From: Rhizobium herbae
GTDB lineage: Bacteria; Pseudomonadota; Alphaproteobacteria; Rhizobiales; Rhizobiaceae
Assembly: GCF_019511375.1 (NCBI RefSeq)
Contig: NZ_JAEUAO010000001.1
Coordinates: 372,001-436,000 of the forward strand
Direction: 5' to 3'
Length of the DNA: 64,000 bases
The stretch's first letter is position 1. Each line of letters opens with the position of its first letter. Of this stretch, positions 1 through 9,584 are shown one piece after another. The notes beneath the pieces are model-generated. The model had not been told where the DNA came from. It saw only the letters and a list, made by a program, of their open reading frames with translations, and searched no databases. Both the position numbers and the translations under genes were made by a program.

Positions 1-1
1 A

Positions 2-493
2 GCCGCCTTCACGCTGGTTTCCAAGCGTGACACGAAATTCGCGGACGCCATCGAAAAACTGATCGACAAGAAGATCGAATGGCTGAATGGCGACCTTTCC
101 GCCCTGCCCGCCCCGATGGAAAGCCACGACAGTGGCCGGTCCGAGCGCGGCGGACGAGACGGCAAACGCGGCGGCCGCCGCAACGACCGGGACCGTGACC
201 ACGCTCCCCGTCCGGTGTCCAGTCATAAATCGGACATCAAATCAGACGACATATCGACGGATCAGGAACCGGTTACAGCAAAGGCAGAATCTGTGAGACC
301 AGAACGCAAGGCAGACACGAAACCGCAGAATGCCGGCCGCCACAGCAACCGCCCTGCGCCGCAGCCGCACCCGGCCAACGACGACAATCGCGACCGCCGC
401 AACCGCTACCGCCGCGATCACGACGACGGTCCGACCCCGATCGGCTTCGGCGATGACATTCCCGCCTTCATGCTGATCGCCGGCAAAGCCTGA
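2..493 (+). CDS. DEAD-box RNA helicase, C-terminal end (partial)
   Basis: The reading frame is open from the first bases of the window, so only the last 163 residues are visible. The opening residues (LVSKRDTKFADAIEKLI) look like the linker after the helicase C domain of RhlE-type ATP-dependent RNA helicases. The rest is a low-complexity tail rich in Arg, Asp, Asn and Gly, ending in GDDIPAFMLIAGKA. Tails of this type bind RNA in DEAD-box proteins. The catalytic motifs lie upstream of the window, so the helicase assignment rests on the linker and tail only. The Nudix gene follows 16 bp downstream on the same strand. Confidence 0.7.
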   Translation, partial: AAFTLVSKRDTKFADAIEKLIDKKIEWLNGDLSALPAPMESHDSGRSERGGRDGKRGGRRNDRDRDHAPRPVSSHKSDIKSDDISTDQEPVTAKAESVRPERKADTKPQNAGRHSNRPAPQPHPANDDNRDRRNRYRRDHDDGPTPIGFGDDIPAFMLIAGKA

Positions 494-509
494 TCATCCA
501 GGCAGTCGC

Positions 510-932
510 ATGGCGAATCCAGGCATCGATTTCCCCGGTGTGGGATCAGGGCTTGCCGTCTTGAATGACGGCAAGCTTTTGCTTTGCAAGCGTCTGAAGG
601 CACCGGAAGCCGGCCACTGGAGCATTGTCGGCGGCAAGGTGGATCACATGGAATCGGCCGCAGAGGCCGCGCGCCGCGAAGCTGAAGAAGAAAGCGGCCT
701 TTCGATCCATTCCGCGCGTTTTCTCTGCCTCAGCGAACAACGTGTCGAAGCCGACCGCCAGCACTGGGTCTCACTGATCTACGTCACTGAGGATTTCTCC
801 GGTGAGCCGCGGCTGATGGAGCCGGACAAGCTCTCCGAAATCGGTTGGTATGCGCTCGACGACCTGCCGCAGCCGCTGTCGGTGTTCGCGCAGGACGCAG
901 TCAGGGCGCTGAAGTCGATGGCTACTTCTTAG
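510..932 (+). CDS. Nudix hydrolase
   Basis: 140 residues. A complete Nudix box lies at about residues 42-64: G-x5-E-x7-REAEEES-G-L, the Mg-binding loop that hydrolyses nucleoside diphosphates linked to another group. The family includes house-cleaning enzymes for oxidised nucleotides and ADP-sugar hydrolases; nothing here fixes the substrate. The gene follows the helicase gene on the same strand. Its last 11 bp overlap the convergent TfoX-like gene. Confidence 0.88.
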   Translation: MANPGIDFPGVGSGLAVLNDGKLLLCKRLKAPEAGHWSIVGGKVDHMESAAEAARREAEEESGLSIHSARFLCLSEQRVEADRQHWVSLIYVTEDFSGEPRLMEPDKLSEIGWYALDDLPQPLSVFAQDAVRALKSMATS

Positions 933-1239
933 CCCGCAAGGCGGCTTCATAGGCGAGCCGCACCCAGCGGGCCATCACGGGCGGATCATCGAACGCTTCG
1001 TCCGGAACCGACCAGTAAGGCATTTTCACCGGCTTTCCCTTGCCGTCATAAGCCCATTGTGAACAACCGGCAGCCTCGAAATCCGGTGCGCTTTCGGCAT
1101 CGGCCTTGAGCAGGATGTCACCATCCACCTCCAGCGCCAGGATACGACCCTCGAAATAGATGCCCTTGCCGCCAAACATGCGCTTGACGGTTACCGGGCC
1201 AAGCGCTGCGAACATCTCCTCGATTGCCGCATTGTCCAT
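922..1239 (-). CDS. TfoX N-terminal domain protein
   Basis: 105 residues. The start matches the TfoX/Sxy N-terminal domain, with the typical KRMFGGKGIYFEGRILAL stretch at about residues 19-36 and the WxVPDEA segment later. The C-terminal TfoX domain of the gamma-proteobacterial competence regulators is absent. Stand-alone domains of this kind are common in rhizobia and have no established function, so a competence role should not be assumed. The 3' end overlaps the convergent Nudix gene by 11 bp. Confidence 0.8.
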   Translation of the reverse strand: MDNAAIEEMFAALGPVTVKRMFGGKGIYFEGRILALEVDGDILLKADAESAPDFEAAGCSQWAYDGKGKPVKMPYWSVPDEAFDDPPVMARWVRLAYEAALRAKK

Positions 1240-1284
1240 TTTTCGTCAGCCTTTCAGCCAGTTTACCCGGGCTCCAAAGGGCGT

Positions 1285-1779
1285 CTACAGCGTGCGATAA
1301 TCCCGATCGAGGTAGACGAGTGCCGGTTTTTGTACGCCGAGGGTGACGGCCACGACCTCACCGAACAGCACGATATGCGTAGCGACCGTCTTGACGTCGA
1401 TCAACCGGCAATCGAAGGCGGCGACGGCCTCGCGAAGAATAGGCGAGCCGGTTTTCAATTCATCCCATGTGCCATGTTCAAATCGTGCGGCAGGAGCGAT
1501 ATTATTGCGGCCGGAAAAGACCTCGGCGAGATCCATCTGGTCGGCGCCGAGCAGATTGAGGGCAAAGCTGCCGCTGCGCGCGAAGATATCATTTCTCGGG
1601 TTTGCCCCATTGAGGCAGACAAGCAGGGTCGCGGGCTTGTCCGACACAGAGCATGCCGCAGTGATCGTCACGCCGCGGCGTTCGCCTTCATGCGCTGCAG
1701 TCACGATATGAACGTGGCCGGCCAGCCGGCTCATGGCATCGCGGTAGGTCAAGGGGTCCAGTTGGGTCTTGTCCAACAC
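1285..1779 (-). CDS. Flavin reductase family protein
   Basis: 164 residues, one FMN-binding split-barrel domain of the HpaC/RutF type. The signature GVTITAACSVSDKPATLL (about residues 36-53) and SFALNLL (about 71-77) are those of NAD(P)H:flavin oxidoreductases that supply reduced flavin to a two-component monooxygenase. No partner monooxygenase gene is next to it, so the physiological partner is unknown. It is a single-gene unit, divergent from the binding-protein gene at 1962. Confidence 0.85.
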   Translation of the reverse strand: MLDKTQLDPLTYRDAMSRLAGHVHIVTAAHEGERRGVTITAACSVSDKPATLLVCLNGANPRNDIFARSGSFALNLLGADQMDLAEVFSGRNNIAPAARFEHGTWDELKTGSPILREAVAAFDCRLIDVKTVATHIVLFGEVVAVTLGVQKPALVYLDRDYRTL

Positions 1780-1961
1780 GGCAGTCTCCAGATCGGGTTC
1801 GTTTTAACACATAGACGCTGCGACAAAATATGAAAGCCATCGGCCGATTTTTCTTGGTTCCGCGCGGCAATTGCCGTTCAGGCGGCGAAGGTCTCGATCT
1901 TTTCCTTTGACGCCTTCGGCCACATCTTTAAAACATGCGCATTATCCACCTGGAAAAACAC

Positions 1962-3050
1962 ATGTTCCGTTCGATTGTCGCAAGCCTCCTCATTGCCGGA
2001 TCGGTGCAGGCCGCTCCAGCGACGGCGGCGGGCGTGAAGATCGCGGTCGTCGCGCCGGTTGAAGGACCGTTCGCGCTGCTCGGAAAGCAGATGCTCGACG
2101 GCGCGCGTTTCCAGGCGGATGATCGCGGGTCGGAGATCATCTCGATCCCGGAAACCTGTGAACCGAGCGACGCGGAAAATCTCAGGAAGGCCCTGCTTGC
2201 CAGCGGCGCTGAAGCCGCGATCGGGTTTCTGTGCACGGAAAGCCTCGAGGCAACGCTCCCCGCGCTCGCCGAGGCCGGTATTCCTGCATTGACGCTGAGC
2301 GTGCGGTCCGACGTCCTGATGGAGGACGCACTGAAAAAGAAGTGGCCGCTCTTCCGTCTCGTGCCCAGCGCCCGGATGGAAGCAACCAAGGTCACCGAGA
2401 TCATACTGTCGCGCTGGAAGAACCAGCCGCTGGCGCTGATCGAGGACGGGACGATCCATGGGCGCGAGCTGGTGGAGAGCGTGCGTGTGGCACTGGCCGA
2501 AGTCGGACTAACGCCGGTGTTTTCCGATACCTACCGACCGGCGCAGGAGCAGCAGGTCAGCCTGGTGCGGCGATTGGCAAAGAGCGGCGCGACACATGTA
2601 TTCACCGGCGGCGATCGGGCTGACACGGCCATCATCGCCCGCGATGCCGCCTCCGAACAGGTTGCGCTGACGCTGATGGGTGGTGAAGCCCTGAATGCAG
2701 CCGATCAGCATGTCGCGCTGGCAAACGGCGTACTGGCGGTAGCATTGCCGGATTACGCGGCCCTGCCGGAGGCGAAGGTCGCAAGCGACGCGATGACGGC
2801 GGCCAAGCTTATTCCCGAAGGCTATGTCTTGCCGGCATTTTCCGCCGTCACCCTTCTGGAGCAAGTGAAGGACCAGGCTGGCAAGGATGACACGCCGCTC
2901 ATCGAGGCACTTCTCAAGGGACCCTATCCGACGGCGATCGGCCCGATCCGCTTCAACGCAGGCCATGAACTGGCGGACAATCCCTTCCGGCTTCTCGAGT
3001 GGCGGGACGGACGTTTCGTCCCCGCTCCGACCGCCACGGGAATCGAATGA
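1962..3050 (+). CDS. ABC transporter periplasmic substrate-binding protein (branched-chain amino acid type)
   Basis: 362 residues from the ATG at 1962, which puts a normal signal peptide (MFRSIVASLLIAGSVQAAPATAAG) at the N-terminus. An in-frame ATG at 1935 would add nine residues before it and is less likely. The mature part begins VKIAVVAPVEGPFALLGKQM, the start of a type I periplasmic fold (Leu/Ile/Val-binding family). Cys residues occur in PETCEPS and GFLCTES. No permease or ATPase genes are adjacent, so it is either an orphan receptor or serves a distant transporter. The stop codon overlaps the peptidase start at 3047 (ATGA), so the two are translationally coupled. Confidence 0.82.
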   Translation: MFRSIVASLLIAGSVQAAPATAAGVKIAVVAPVEGPFALLGKQMLDGARFQADDRGSEIISIPETCEPSDAENLRKALLASGAEAAIGFLCTESLEATLPALAEAGIPALTLSVRSDVLMEDALKKKWPLFRLVPSARMEATKVTEIILSRWKNQPLALIEDGTIHGRELVESVRVALAEVGLTPVFSDTYRPAQEQQVSLVRRLAKSGATHVFTGGDRADTAIIARDAASEQVALTLMGGEALNAADQHVALANGVLAVALPDYAALPEAKVASDAMTAAKLIPEGYVLPAFSAVTLLEQVKDQAGKDDTPLIEALLKGPYPTAIGPIRFNAGHELADNPFRLLEWRDGRFVPAPTATGIE

Positions 3051-4063
3051 TGCGCACCGGCCCGAAAAATTCGATTGCCGATGTCGAGGGCCTCAGGGTC
3101 GGCAATGCCGAGGATCATCGTCTGAAATCCGGCGTTTCGGTTATCGTCTGCGATCAGCCAGCCGTCGCCGCCGTGCAGGTGCTCGGCGGTGCCCCCGGCA
3201 CGCGCGAGACGGATCTGCTTGATCCGCACAACACGGTAGAGACGGTCGATGCGGTGGTCCTGGCCGGCGGCTCGGCTTTCGGTCTCGACGCGGCATCGGG
3301 CGTTCAGGCGGGCTTGCGCGAAATGGGACGCGGCTTCGCCGTCGGCCCCGTGCGTATTCCCATCGTTCCCGCCGCCATCCTGTTCGACCTGATCAACGGC
3401 GGCGACAAGGACTGGGGCCGGTATCCGCCCTATCGCGAACTCGGTTACCAGGCGGTGCAGGCGGCATCTGACGATTTCATGACGGGCACTGCGGGAGCGG
3501 GCACCGGCGCGCTTACCGCGAGCTTCAAGGGCGGCCTCGGCACTGCCTCGACGGTGATGGACAACGGCATCACCATCGGCGCGCTGGTTGCCGTCAACGC
3601 GCTCGGCTCCGCAACCATCGGCGATACCCCGCATTTCTGGGCGGCCCCGTTCGAAGAAGGCGAGGAATTCGGCGGGCTCGGGATGCCGCAGCCCTTCCCG
3701 CAGGATGCCCGCGACCTGCGCATCAAGTTCCGCACCGGGCAGCGCGAAACGCAAAACACCACCATCGCCGTCATCGCCACCGATGCGCTCCTGACGAAGG
3801 CGGAAGCGAAGAGGCTGGCGATATCAGCCCATGACGGTTTTTCGCGGGCGCTCTGGCCATCGCACACGCCGCTCGACGGCGATCTCGTATTCGCGCTGGC
3901 AACGGGCACGAGCGGAAAGGCCGTTTCCGTGCAGGACTTCGTCGATCTCGGCGCCGCTGCGGCGTCGACCATGGCCCGCGCGATCGCGCGTGGCGTCCAC
4001 GATGCGACCCCTGCCGAGAACGATCTCCTGCCAGCCTGGTCGACCAGGGATAGCGCAAGATAA
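3047..4063 (+). CDS. P1 family peptidase (DmpA/NylC-like, self-processing)
   Basis: 338 residues. It begins [24 protein letters not shown], and [19 protein letters not shown] (about residues 69-87) and TGTAGAGTGA are typical of the P1/S58 family. These are N-terminal-nucleophile hydrolases related to D-aminopeptidase DmpA and nylon oligomer hydrolase. Members cut themselves into two chains; I could not fix the cleavage residue, though the [12 protein letters not shown] stretch is in the right region. The ATG at 3047 overlaps the TGA of the binding-protein gene; a second ATG follows directly. No signal peptide is visible. Coupling to a binding protein suggests hydrolysis of an imported peptide or amide, which is inference. 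Confidence 0.82.
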   Translation: MMRTGPKNSIADVEGLRVGNAEDHRLKSGVSVIVCDQPAVAAVQVLGGAPGTRETDLLDPHNTVETVDAVVLAGGSAFGLDAASGVQAGLREMGRGFAVGPVRIPIVPAAILFDLINGGDKDWGRYPPYRELGYQAVQAASDDFMTGTAGAGTGALTASFKGGLGTASTVMDNGITIGALVAVNALGSATIGDTPHFWAAPFEEGEEFGGLGMPQPFPQDARDLRIKFRTGQRETQNTTIAVIATDALLTKAEAKRLAISAHDGFSRALWPSHTPLDGDLVFALATGTSGKAVSVQDFVDLGAAAASTMARAIARGVHDATPAENDLLPAWSTRDSAR

Positions 4064-4143
4064 CGTCGAGGCGGCGTTCGCTAACATTGTTTGCAGTGAT
4101 GAGCAGTGTTATTGGCCGCAAAACAGTTTTGGAGCCCAGCATC

Positions 4144-4821
4144 ATGCCCCTGCCTATCCGGATCGCCCCGTCAATTCTCGCCGCCGACTATGCCAAGCTC
4201 GGGCAGGAAGTGCGCGATGTCGTCGCCGCCGGCGCCGATTGGATCCATCTCGACATCATGGACGGACATTTCGTGCCGAACATTTCCTTCGGCCCGGACA
4301 TCATCAAGTCGCTTCGTCCGCACACCGACGCCTATTTCGACTGCCACCTGATGATCGCGCCAGCCGACCCCTATCTCGAGGCCTTTGCCAAGGCTGGCTG
4401 CGACAGCATCACCGTGCATGCAGAGGCGGGCCCGCATCTCGATCGCTCGCTGCAGGCGATCAAGGCGCTCGGCAAGAAGGCCGGCGTTTCGATCAATCCG
4501 GCAACGTCCGAAAGCGTTCTCGACTACCTGCTCGACAAGCTCGACCTCATTCTGGTGATGACCGTCAATCCGGGCTTCGGCGGCCAGAAGTTCATTGCGC
4601 CGATGGAAGAAAAGATCCGCCGCATCCGGGCGATGATCGGCGATCGTCCGATCGATCTCCAGGTCGATGGCGGCATCACCGTCGACACGATCGCTTTTCC
4701 CGCATCGGCCGGCGCCAACGTCTTCGTGGCAGGCTCGGCGGTCTTCAGCGGTGGCCATGTTGACGCCTATCGCAAAACCATCGACGCTCTGCGCGCCAAT
4801 GCCGAGGGAGCACGCGGGTGA
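4144..4821 (+). CDS. rpe: Ribulose-phosphate 3-epimerase
   Basis: 225 residues. It interconverts ribulose 5-phosphate and xylulose 5-phosphate in the pentose phosphate and Calvin pathways. Seen: the TIM-barrel start [16 protein letters not shown], metal-ligand motifs [12 protein letters not shown] and CHLMI, the [12 protein letters not shown] loop, and VDGGI. The ATG at 4144 gives the family's usual length; an in-frame ATG at 4087 would add 19 unconserved residues. The last bases overlap the GTG start of the next gene (GTGA), so three genes to 6106 probably form one unit. Confidence 0.97.
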   Translation: MPLPIRIAPSILAADYAKLGQEVRDVVAAGADWIHLDIMDGHFVPNISFGPDIIKSLRPHTDAYFDCHLMIAPADPYLEAFAKAGCDSITVHAEAGPHLDRSLQAIKALGKKAGVSINPATSESVLDYLLDKLDLILVMTVNPGFGGQKFIAPMEEKIRRIRAMIGDRPIDLQVDGGITVDTIAFPASAGANVFVAGSAVFSGGHVDAYRKTIDALRANAEGARG

Positions 4822-5555
4822 AATTCACAGGCGGGATCGCTGCTGCGGTTTTTGCCTCGGCCTTAATGGCCGAGGTGGCCTGCGCCGGCGATATCGCCTC
4901 GTTCCAGGCCGTCGGCTTTTCACCGGATGGCAGCGTTTTCGCCTTTGAGGAATATGGCGTCCAGGACGGCTCCGGCTTTCCCTACTCCAACATCTTCTTC
5001 ATCGACACGCGGAAGGATACGTTCCTGCCGGGCACGCCGATCCGCCTGCGGATCGACGACGAGCAATCCGGTCTTGCCAACGTTCGCGCGCAGACGCAGG
5101 CGAAAGCGGCGGCTCTCGTTGCTCGCCACGACATGACAGCCAATCCGGGCTTGATTGCGGCCTTCAATCCCATCACCGAGACCGAAGCGCCGGCCCATCG
5201 GCTCGCCTATCGGCAATATGCCGTCAAGCCGCCGGTTGGTGGCATCTTCACGCTGACGCTGAAGGAAATCGCGCTGCAGCCATCTGCGCGCTGCAAGGAT
5301 GTGACGCCGCAATCGCTCGGCTTCGGCCTTGCCTTCGAAACAGAAGATGGCCAGACGTCGGATCGCGTCCTTCATACCGATCCTGCCGTCCCCGAGAGCC
5401 GCGGATGCCCGACCGGTTACCGGATCGGCGGCGTCGTAATCCACCACCCGGCCGGCCGGGATCCCGTCCATATCGTTCTGGTACAGGTATTGAGCTTCGG
5501 TTTCGAGGGAAGCGACGGTCGTTGGATCGCCGTTCCGGTGCCTGCGGCGCCATGA
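4818..5555 (+). CDS. DUF2259 domain secreted protein
   Basis: 245 residues with a GTG start that overlaps the rpe stop codon. The N-terminus [23 protein letters not shown] is a signal peptide. The mature protein opens with [21 protein letters not shown], the hallmark of DUF2259, a family of periplasmic proteins of unknown function. Two Cys (RCKD and RGCP) could form a disulfide. The downstream membrane-protein gene overlaps it by 4 bp. Function unknown. Confidence 0.85.
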   Translation: MKFTGGIAAAVFASALMAEVACAGDIASFQAVGFSPDGSVFAFEEYGVQDGSGFPYSNIFFIDTRKDTFLPGTPIRLRIDDEQSGLANVRAQTQAKAAALVARHDMTANPGLIAAFNPITETEAPAHRLAYRQYAVKPPVGGIFTLTLKEIALQPSARCKDVTPQSLGFGLAFETEDGQTSDRVLHTDPAVPESRGCPTGYRIGGVVIHHPAGRDPVHIVLVQVLSFGFEGSDGRWIAVPVPAAP

Positions 5556-6106
5556 ATCGAGTTCAGGTCTCCCGGGCAAAACATTATCCAAGCTTGATGC
5601 GGCGCACGGGCCGGAGGTTTCTGGCAGCTCTTCCGGCCACGCGGGACATTCTCCTTGGCGCACCGATCTGGGGTGCGATGATGGCGCTTTCGGCGCTTGC
5701 AGCGCTCTATCTGCGCAACGGTGCCGAAACCTCACATTTCTACAGCATTCTCCTGCTGTTCTTCCTCGGCGGGCTGATCGCCTGGCCTTTCGCCCTCGTT
5801 CTTGGCCGCTTCTGTGCGCAGGGCCGCGCCAGCGAAACGCGCTTTGCCGCCTTCTTTCTCTGCTTGAGCCTCTGCACAATCGCTGCAACGGCTTTCCTGT
5901 TTGCCTTGGATTACCGTAGCTTCTACGCCCGCTGGCACGCCCCTGCCGGTACGTTGACCTGGTTTTATCAGTTCGGTTTCACCTCAGCCGGCGCCGTCTA
6001 TCAGTTCATCGTCATGGGCATTCGCCTCTATCTGCCGGTCGGATTTGTCGTCCTGGCAGCCGCCAGTTTCTGGCTGGCGCGCAAGATGCCTGATCAGCAG
6101 CGTTGA
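5552..6106 (+). CDS. Membrane protein of unknown function, four predicted TM segments
   Basis: 184 residues from the ATG at 5552, which overlaps the stop of the DUF2259 gene. After a basic N-terminus there are four hydrophobic stretches: LLGAPIWGAMMALSALAAL, FYSILLLFFLGGLIAWPFAL, FFLCLSLCTIAATAFLFAL and LPVGFVVLAAASFWLA. I do not recognise the family. It is coupled to rpe and the DUF2259 gene, so it may act with the secreted protein; this is inference from spacing only. Confidence 0.75.
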   Translation: MNRVQVSRAKHYPSLMRRTGRRFLAALPATRDILLGAPIWGAMMALSALAALYLRNGAETSHFYSILLLFFLGGLIAWPFALVLGRFCAQGRASETRFAAFFLCLSLCTIAATAFLFALDYRSFYARWHAPAGTLTWFYQFGFTSAGAVYQFIVMGIRLYLPVGFVVLAAASFWLARKMPDQQR

Positions 6107-6168
6107 GATTGGCTGCCATCTTTGCTAGAGGCTCAGCCAACTCCACCTTTGACGAAAGCTGAAAGCCC

Positions 6169-7470
6169 ATGATCCCCCGTTACTCCCGGCCGGAAATGGT
6201 GGCCATCTGGTCGCCGGAAACCAAATTCCGCATCTGGTTCGAAATTGAGGCGCACGCCTGCGACGCGCTCGCCGAGCTTGGCGTGATCCCGAAGGAAGCG
6301 GCAAAGACCATTTGGGAACGGGGTGGCGCGGCGACCTTCGACGTCGAGCGCATCGACGAAATCGAAGCCATTACGAAGCACGACGTCATTGCGTTCCTCA
6401 CGCATCTTGCCGAGATCGTCGGTCCGGATGCGCGTTTCGTGCATCAGGGCATGACCTCTTCCGATGTGCTCGACACCTGCTTCAACGTGCAGCTCGTCAA
6501 GGCCAGCGACCTCTTGCTCGCCGACCTCGACAAACTGCTGGAAGCACTGAAGCGCCGGGCCTTCGAACACAAGGACACGGTGACGATCGGCCGTTCGCAC
6601 GGCATCCACGCCGAACCGACCACCTTCGGCATAAAGCTGGCACTCGCCTACGCCGAGTTCGAGCGCTGCAAGAAGCGTTTAATAGCCGCCCGTGAGGAAA
6701 TCGCCACTTGCGCCATTTCCGGCGCCGTCGGCACCTTCGCCAATATCGATCCGCGCGTCGAGGAACACGTCGCCAGGGCCATGGGGCTGGCGGTCGAACC
6801 GGTGTCGACCCAGGTCATCCCGCGCGATCGTCACGCGATGTATTTCGCCACTCTCGGCGTCATTGCGTCGAGCATCGAGCGTCTGGCAACGGAAATCCGT
6901 CACCTGCAACGCACCGAGGTACTGGAAGCCGAGGAGTATTTCTCGCCGGGCCAGAAGGGTTCGTCGGCCATGCCGCACAAGCGTAACCCGGTGCTGACGG
7001 AGAACCTCACCGGCCTGTCGCGCATGGTGCGCGCCTTCGCCCTGCCGGCCATGGAAAACGTCGCCTTGTGGCACGAGCGCGATATTTCCCACTCCTCCGT
7101 CGAGCGCATGATCGGTCCGGACGCCACGGTAACGCTCGACTTTGCACTCGCGCGCCTGACGGGCGTCATCGACAAGCTGCTCGTCTATCCCGACAACATG
7201 ATGAAGAACATGAACAAGTTCCGCGGGCTTGTTCACTCCCAGCGCGTCCTGCTGGCGCTGACGCAGGCCGGCGCTTCACGCGAGGATGCCTATCGCCTCG
7301 TTCAGCGCAATGCCATGAAGGTCTGGGAACAGGGCAAGGATTTCCTTGAAGAGTTGCTTGCCGACAGCGAAGTCCGGGCCTTCCTGCCGGAAGCGGATAT
7401 CCGCGAGAAATTCGACCTTGGCTATCACACGAAGCACGTCGATACGATCTTCAATCGCGTTTTCGGTTGA
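6169..7470 (+). CDS. purB: Adenylosuccinate lyase
   Basis: 433 residues. It cleaves SAICAR to AICAR and adenylosuccinate to AMP in purine synthesis. The fumarase/aspartase superfamily signature GSSAMPHKRNP lies at about residues 264-274; TSSDVLDTC and GRSHGIHAEPTTFG supply the other active-site regions. The length is normal for the short bacterial type. The gene has its own promoter region (62 bp gap) and is followed by a strong hairpin terminator at 7479-7502. It is separate from the purC-purL block but belongs to the same pathway. Confidence 0.97.
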   Translation: MIPRYSRPEMVAIWSPETKFRIWFEIEAHACDALAELGVIPKEAAKTIWERGGAATFDVERIDEIEAITKHDVIAFLTHLAEIVGPDARFVHQGMTSSDVLDTCFNVQLVKASDLLLADLDKLLEALKRRAFEHKDTVTIGRSHGIHAEPTTFGIKLALAYAEFERCKKRLIAAREEIATCAISGAVGTFANIDPRVEEHVARAMGLAVEPVSTQVIPRDRHAMYFATLGVIASSIERLATEIRHLQRTEVLEAEEYFSPGQKGSSAMPHKRNPVLTENLTGLSRMVRAFALPAMENVALWHERDISHSSVERMIGPDATVTLDFALARLTGVIDKLLVYPDNMMKNMNKFRGLVHSQRVLLALTQAGASREDAYRLVQRNAMKVWEQGKDFLEELLADSEVRAFLPEADIREKFDLGYHTKHVDTIFNRVFG

Positions 7471-7478
7471 CACCGTCA

Positions 7479-7502
7479 GGGGAGCCGGACAGGCTCCCCT
7501 TT
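7479..7502 (+). terminator. Rho-independent terminator after purB
   Basis: An 8-bp perfect stem GGGGAGCC/GGCTCCCC with a 5-nt loop, followed by TTT, starts 8 bp after the purB stop codon. Confidence 0.8.
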
Positions 7503-7626
7503 CCATCCTCGAAGAGTGTCCGGTTTCGGCCCACATCGCTCCATATTGAACGGTTTTCTCAAGCCTTTCGTCAGTCTTGTGTGCGAGGCTGCGGCAAACG
7601 GGCAAACTATCAGGAGGCGATGGGGC

Positions 7627-7926
7627 ATGCCGCAGACGATCGAGCGCAAGGTGGCGCGCACGACAACCGCATTCACCGGCACCGTGACGTGCAAGGGAGG
7701 ATCGAGCCGCGGGATCGTCAAAGACCTTTCGGCAGCCGGAATTTGTTTCCAGCTCTATTTCGACATCAATGCCAAGACCGGTCAGGAGGTCTCGATCGAA
7801 AGCAACGAATTCGGCCATCTCACCGGCGTCGTGCAATGGTATCGCGGCGACAAGATCGGCATTCGCCTCGACCCGTCGTCAAAAACCGCGGCGCAGATTT
7901 CCTCCTATTTCAAGTATTTCCGCTAG
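7627..7926 (+). CDS. PilZ domain protein
   Basis: 99 residues, essentially one PilZ domain. The cyclic-di-GMP motifs are recognisable: ERKVAR near the N-terminus (RxxxR-like) and DLSAAG at about residues 35-40 (D/NxSxxG). The domain ends with VVQWYRGDKIGIRL. The ATG at 7627 is preceded by AGGAGG at 7612-7617. Upstream in-frame ATG 7516 would add 37 unrelated residues. Small single-domain PilZ proteins act as c-di-GMP sensors for motility or surface growth; the target here is unknown. A terminator follows at 7944. Confidence 0.85.
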   Translation: MPQTIERKVARTTTAFTGTVTCKGGSSRGIVKDLSAAGICFQLYFDINAKTGQEVSIESNEFGHLTGVVQWYRGDKIGIRLDPSSKTAAQISSYFKYFR

Positions 7927-7943
7927 CCGGATGCAATCATCAG

Positions 7944-7983
7944 ACCGAAGGTGCCGCCGTCCGGGCGGCAACCTTCGGTTTTT
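7944..7983 (+). terminator. Terminator after the PilZ gene
   Basis: Inverted repeat ACCGAAGGT (7944-7952) / ACCTTCGGT with an inner GCCGCC-GGGCGGC pairing, followed by TTTTT. It lies 18 bp after the PilZ stop and touches the end of the convergent DUF2189 gene. Confidence 0.8.
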
Positions 7984-8804
7984 CAGATCGCTGCGCCCTG
8001 TTTGGTCTCCGGCGCAACCACCAGTTTGCGATAGAGATGCCACGTCGCATGTCCAAGGATCGGCATGATGACGGCAAGACCGACGAAGACCGGGATCGAG
8101 CCGACGACGAGGCCTCCCGCTACAATCAGCCCCCACACGGCAACGGGAACCGGATTGGTCAGCGTTGCCCGCACCGACGTCTCGACCGCTGCCACGGCGC
8201 CGACATCCCTGTCGAGTAGCAGCGGGAACGATACGACGACGGTCGACAGCACGATCACGGCAAAGACGAAGCCGACGGCGTTGCCGACCAGGATGAGGTT
8301 CCACCCCTGTTCCGTTCCGAAAACCTGGTTGGCGAAGGCGGAAATCGATGCCGGCGGCACATCGCCGAACATCTGCACATACAGTGACTGGGCAACGAGC
8401 AGCCAGGCGATGAACAGCACGAACAACATGAAGGCCAGAGCGATGATCGATGGCAGGGCCGGCGAACGGCGAACGTCGAAAGCGTGCCGCCAAGAGGTGT
8501 TCATCCCCATTTCGCGCCGCCGGCTGATCTCATAGAGACCGATGGCGGCCACCGGGCCAAGCAGGGCAAACCCCGAAGCCAGCGGATAGAGAATCGGCAG
8601 CATGTTGGCGCCCGAACTCCATGTGGCAAGCACGACACCTGCGATCGGGTAAATCAGGCAGAGAAAGACGTAATGAGACGGCTTGGCGTTGAAGTCCTGC
8701 CAGCCGAGACGCAACGCGTCGAAGACATCGGCTACGCCGATCTTGCGAACTACCGGATGCTCGATAGTGGTGCTGGATCCTGCCAATACATGGAATGTTG
8801 TCAT
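7983..8804 (-). CDS. DUF2189 integral membrane protein
   Basis: 273 residues with about six hydrophobic segments. It contains DVFDALRLGWQDFNAKPSHY followed by FLCLIYPIAGVVLA, and later WRHAFDVRR, as in DUF2189 membrane proteins of alphaproteobacteria. Function unknown. The start at 8804 has AAGGAGGAG a few bases upstream; a longer in-frame start at 8852 lacks such a site. The gene is convergent with the PilZ gene and divergent from the hydrolase at 9030. Confidence 0.83.
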   Translation of the reverse strand: MTTFHVLAGSSTTIEHPVVRKIGVADVFDALRLGWQDFNAKPSHYVFLCLIYPIAGVVLATWSSGANMLPILYPLASGFALLGPVAAIGLYEISRRREMGMNTSWRHAFDVRRSPALPSIIALAFMLFVLFIAWLLVAQSLYVQMFGDVPPASISAFANQVFGTEQGWNLILVGNAVGFVFAVIVLSTVVVSFPLLLDRDVGAVAAVETSVRATLTNPVPVAVWGLIVAGGLVVGSIPVFVGLAVIMPILGHATWHLYRKLVVAPETKQGAAI

Positions 8805-9029
8805 GACCAATTCTCCTCCTTGAACACGCGTCGTCACGTCATTCGAGAACAATCAGTATTTCCGTTCGAGGGGATCTCGGCCTCGCTGACCTTGATCCAA
8901 TGCTCCCGATATTGGCGGCATTTGCCGTCACGGAACGTCGTGACCAATCATCCCGTGCAGCGAGCATATACCAGATCTGCGTCTCTTTCACTTGACTTCC
9001 GCCGGCCTCGGGCACAAATCGCGGTTATT

Positions 9030-9584
9030 ATGAAAGCATCTGAAGCAGATATCCTGATCGTTCCCGGTTACACCAACTCGGGCCCTGACCACTGGCAGAC
9101 GCGGTGGCAGAACAAGCTTGCCACGGCGCGGCGCGTCGAACAGGCAGAATGGTCAAAGCCCGTCCGCGAAGACTGGGTTAAGAGGATGATCGAAGATATC
9201 AACGCGGCGACCAGGCCTGTTGTCATCGTGGCGCATTCGCTCGGCGTCGCGACAGCCATTCATGCCCTGCCGCACGCCCAAAAGAAGATTGCCGGCGCTT
9301 TCCTCGTCGCCCCGCCGGAAGTGACAAACCCGAAAATCCGGCCAAGGCATCTGATGACGTTCGGCCCCTACCCGCGCGATCCGCTGCCGTTCCCAAGCAT
9401 GGTGATCGCAAGCCGCAACGATCCGTTCGGATCCTACGATCATGCCGGCGATATCGCCAACGCCTGGGGCGCGCTGCTGGTCGATGCCGGCGAGTCGGGC
9501 CACATCAACGCCGAATCGGGTCACGGTCCGTGGCCGGAAGGCACGATGGTCTTTGCCCAGTTTCTCAGCCGCCTTCGCCCCTGA
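9030..9584 (+). CDS. RBBP9/YdeN family alpha/beta hydrolase
   Basis: 184 residues. The fold starts ADILIVPGYTNSGPDHWQTRWQ; the nucleophile elbow is AHSLG (about residue 72); the catalytic Asp is probably in SRNDPFGS and the His in GHINAESGHGPW. This arrangement is that of the small serine hydrolase family including YdeN and human RBBP9. Substrate unknown. The start at 9030 gives the family length; upstream sequence in the same frame is non-conserved. Confidence 0.87.
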   Translation: MKASEADILIVPGYTNSGPDHWQTRWQNKLATARRVEQAEWSKPVREDWVKRMIEDINAATRPVVIVAHSLGVATAIHALPHAQKKIAGAFLVAPPEVTNPKIRPRHLMTFGPYPRDPLPFPSMVIASRNDPFGSYDHAGDIANAWGALLVDAGESGHINAESGHGPWPEGTMVFAQFLSRLRP

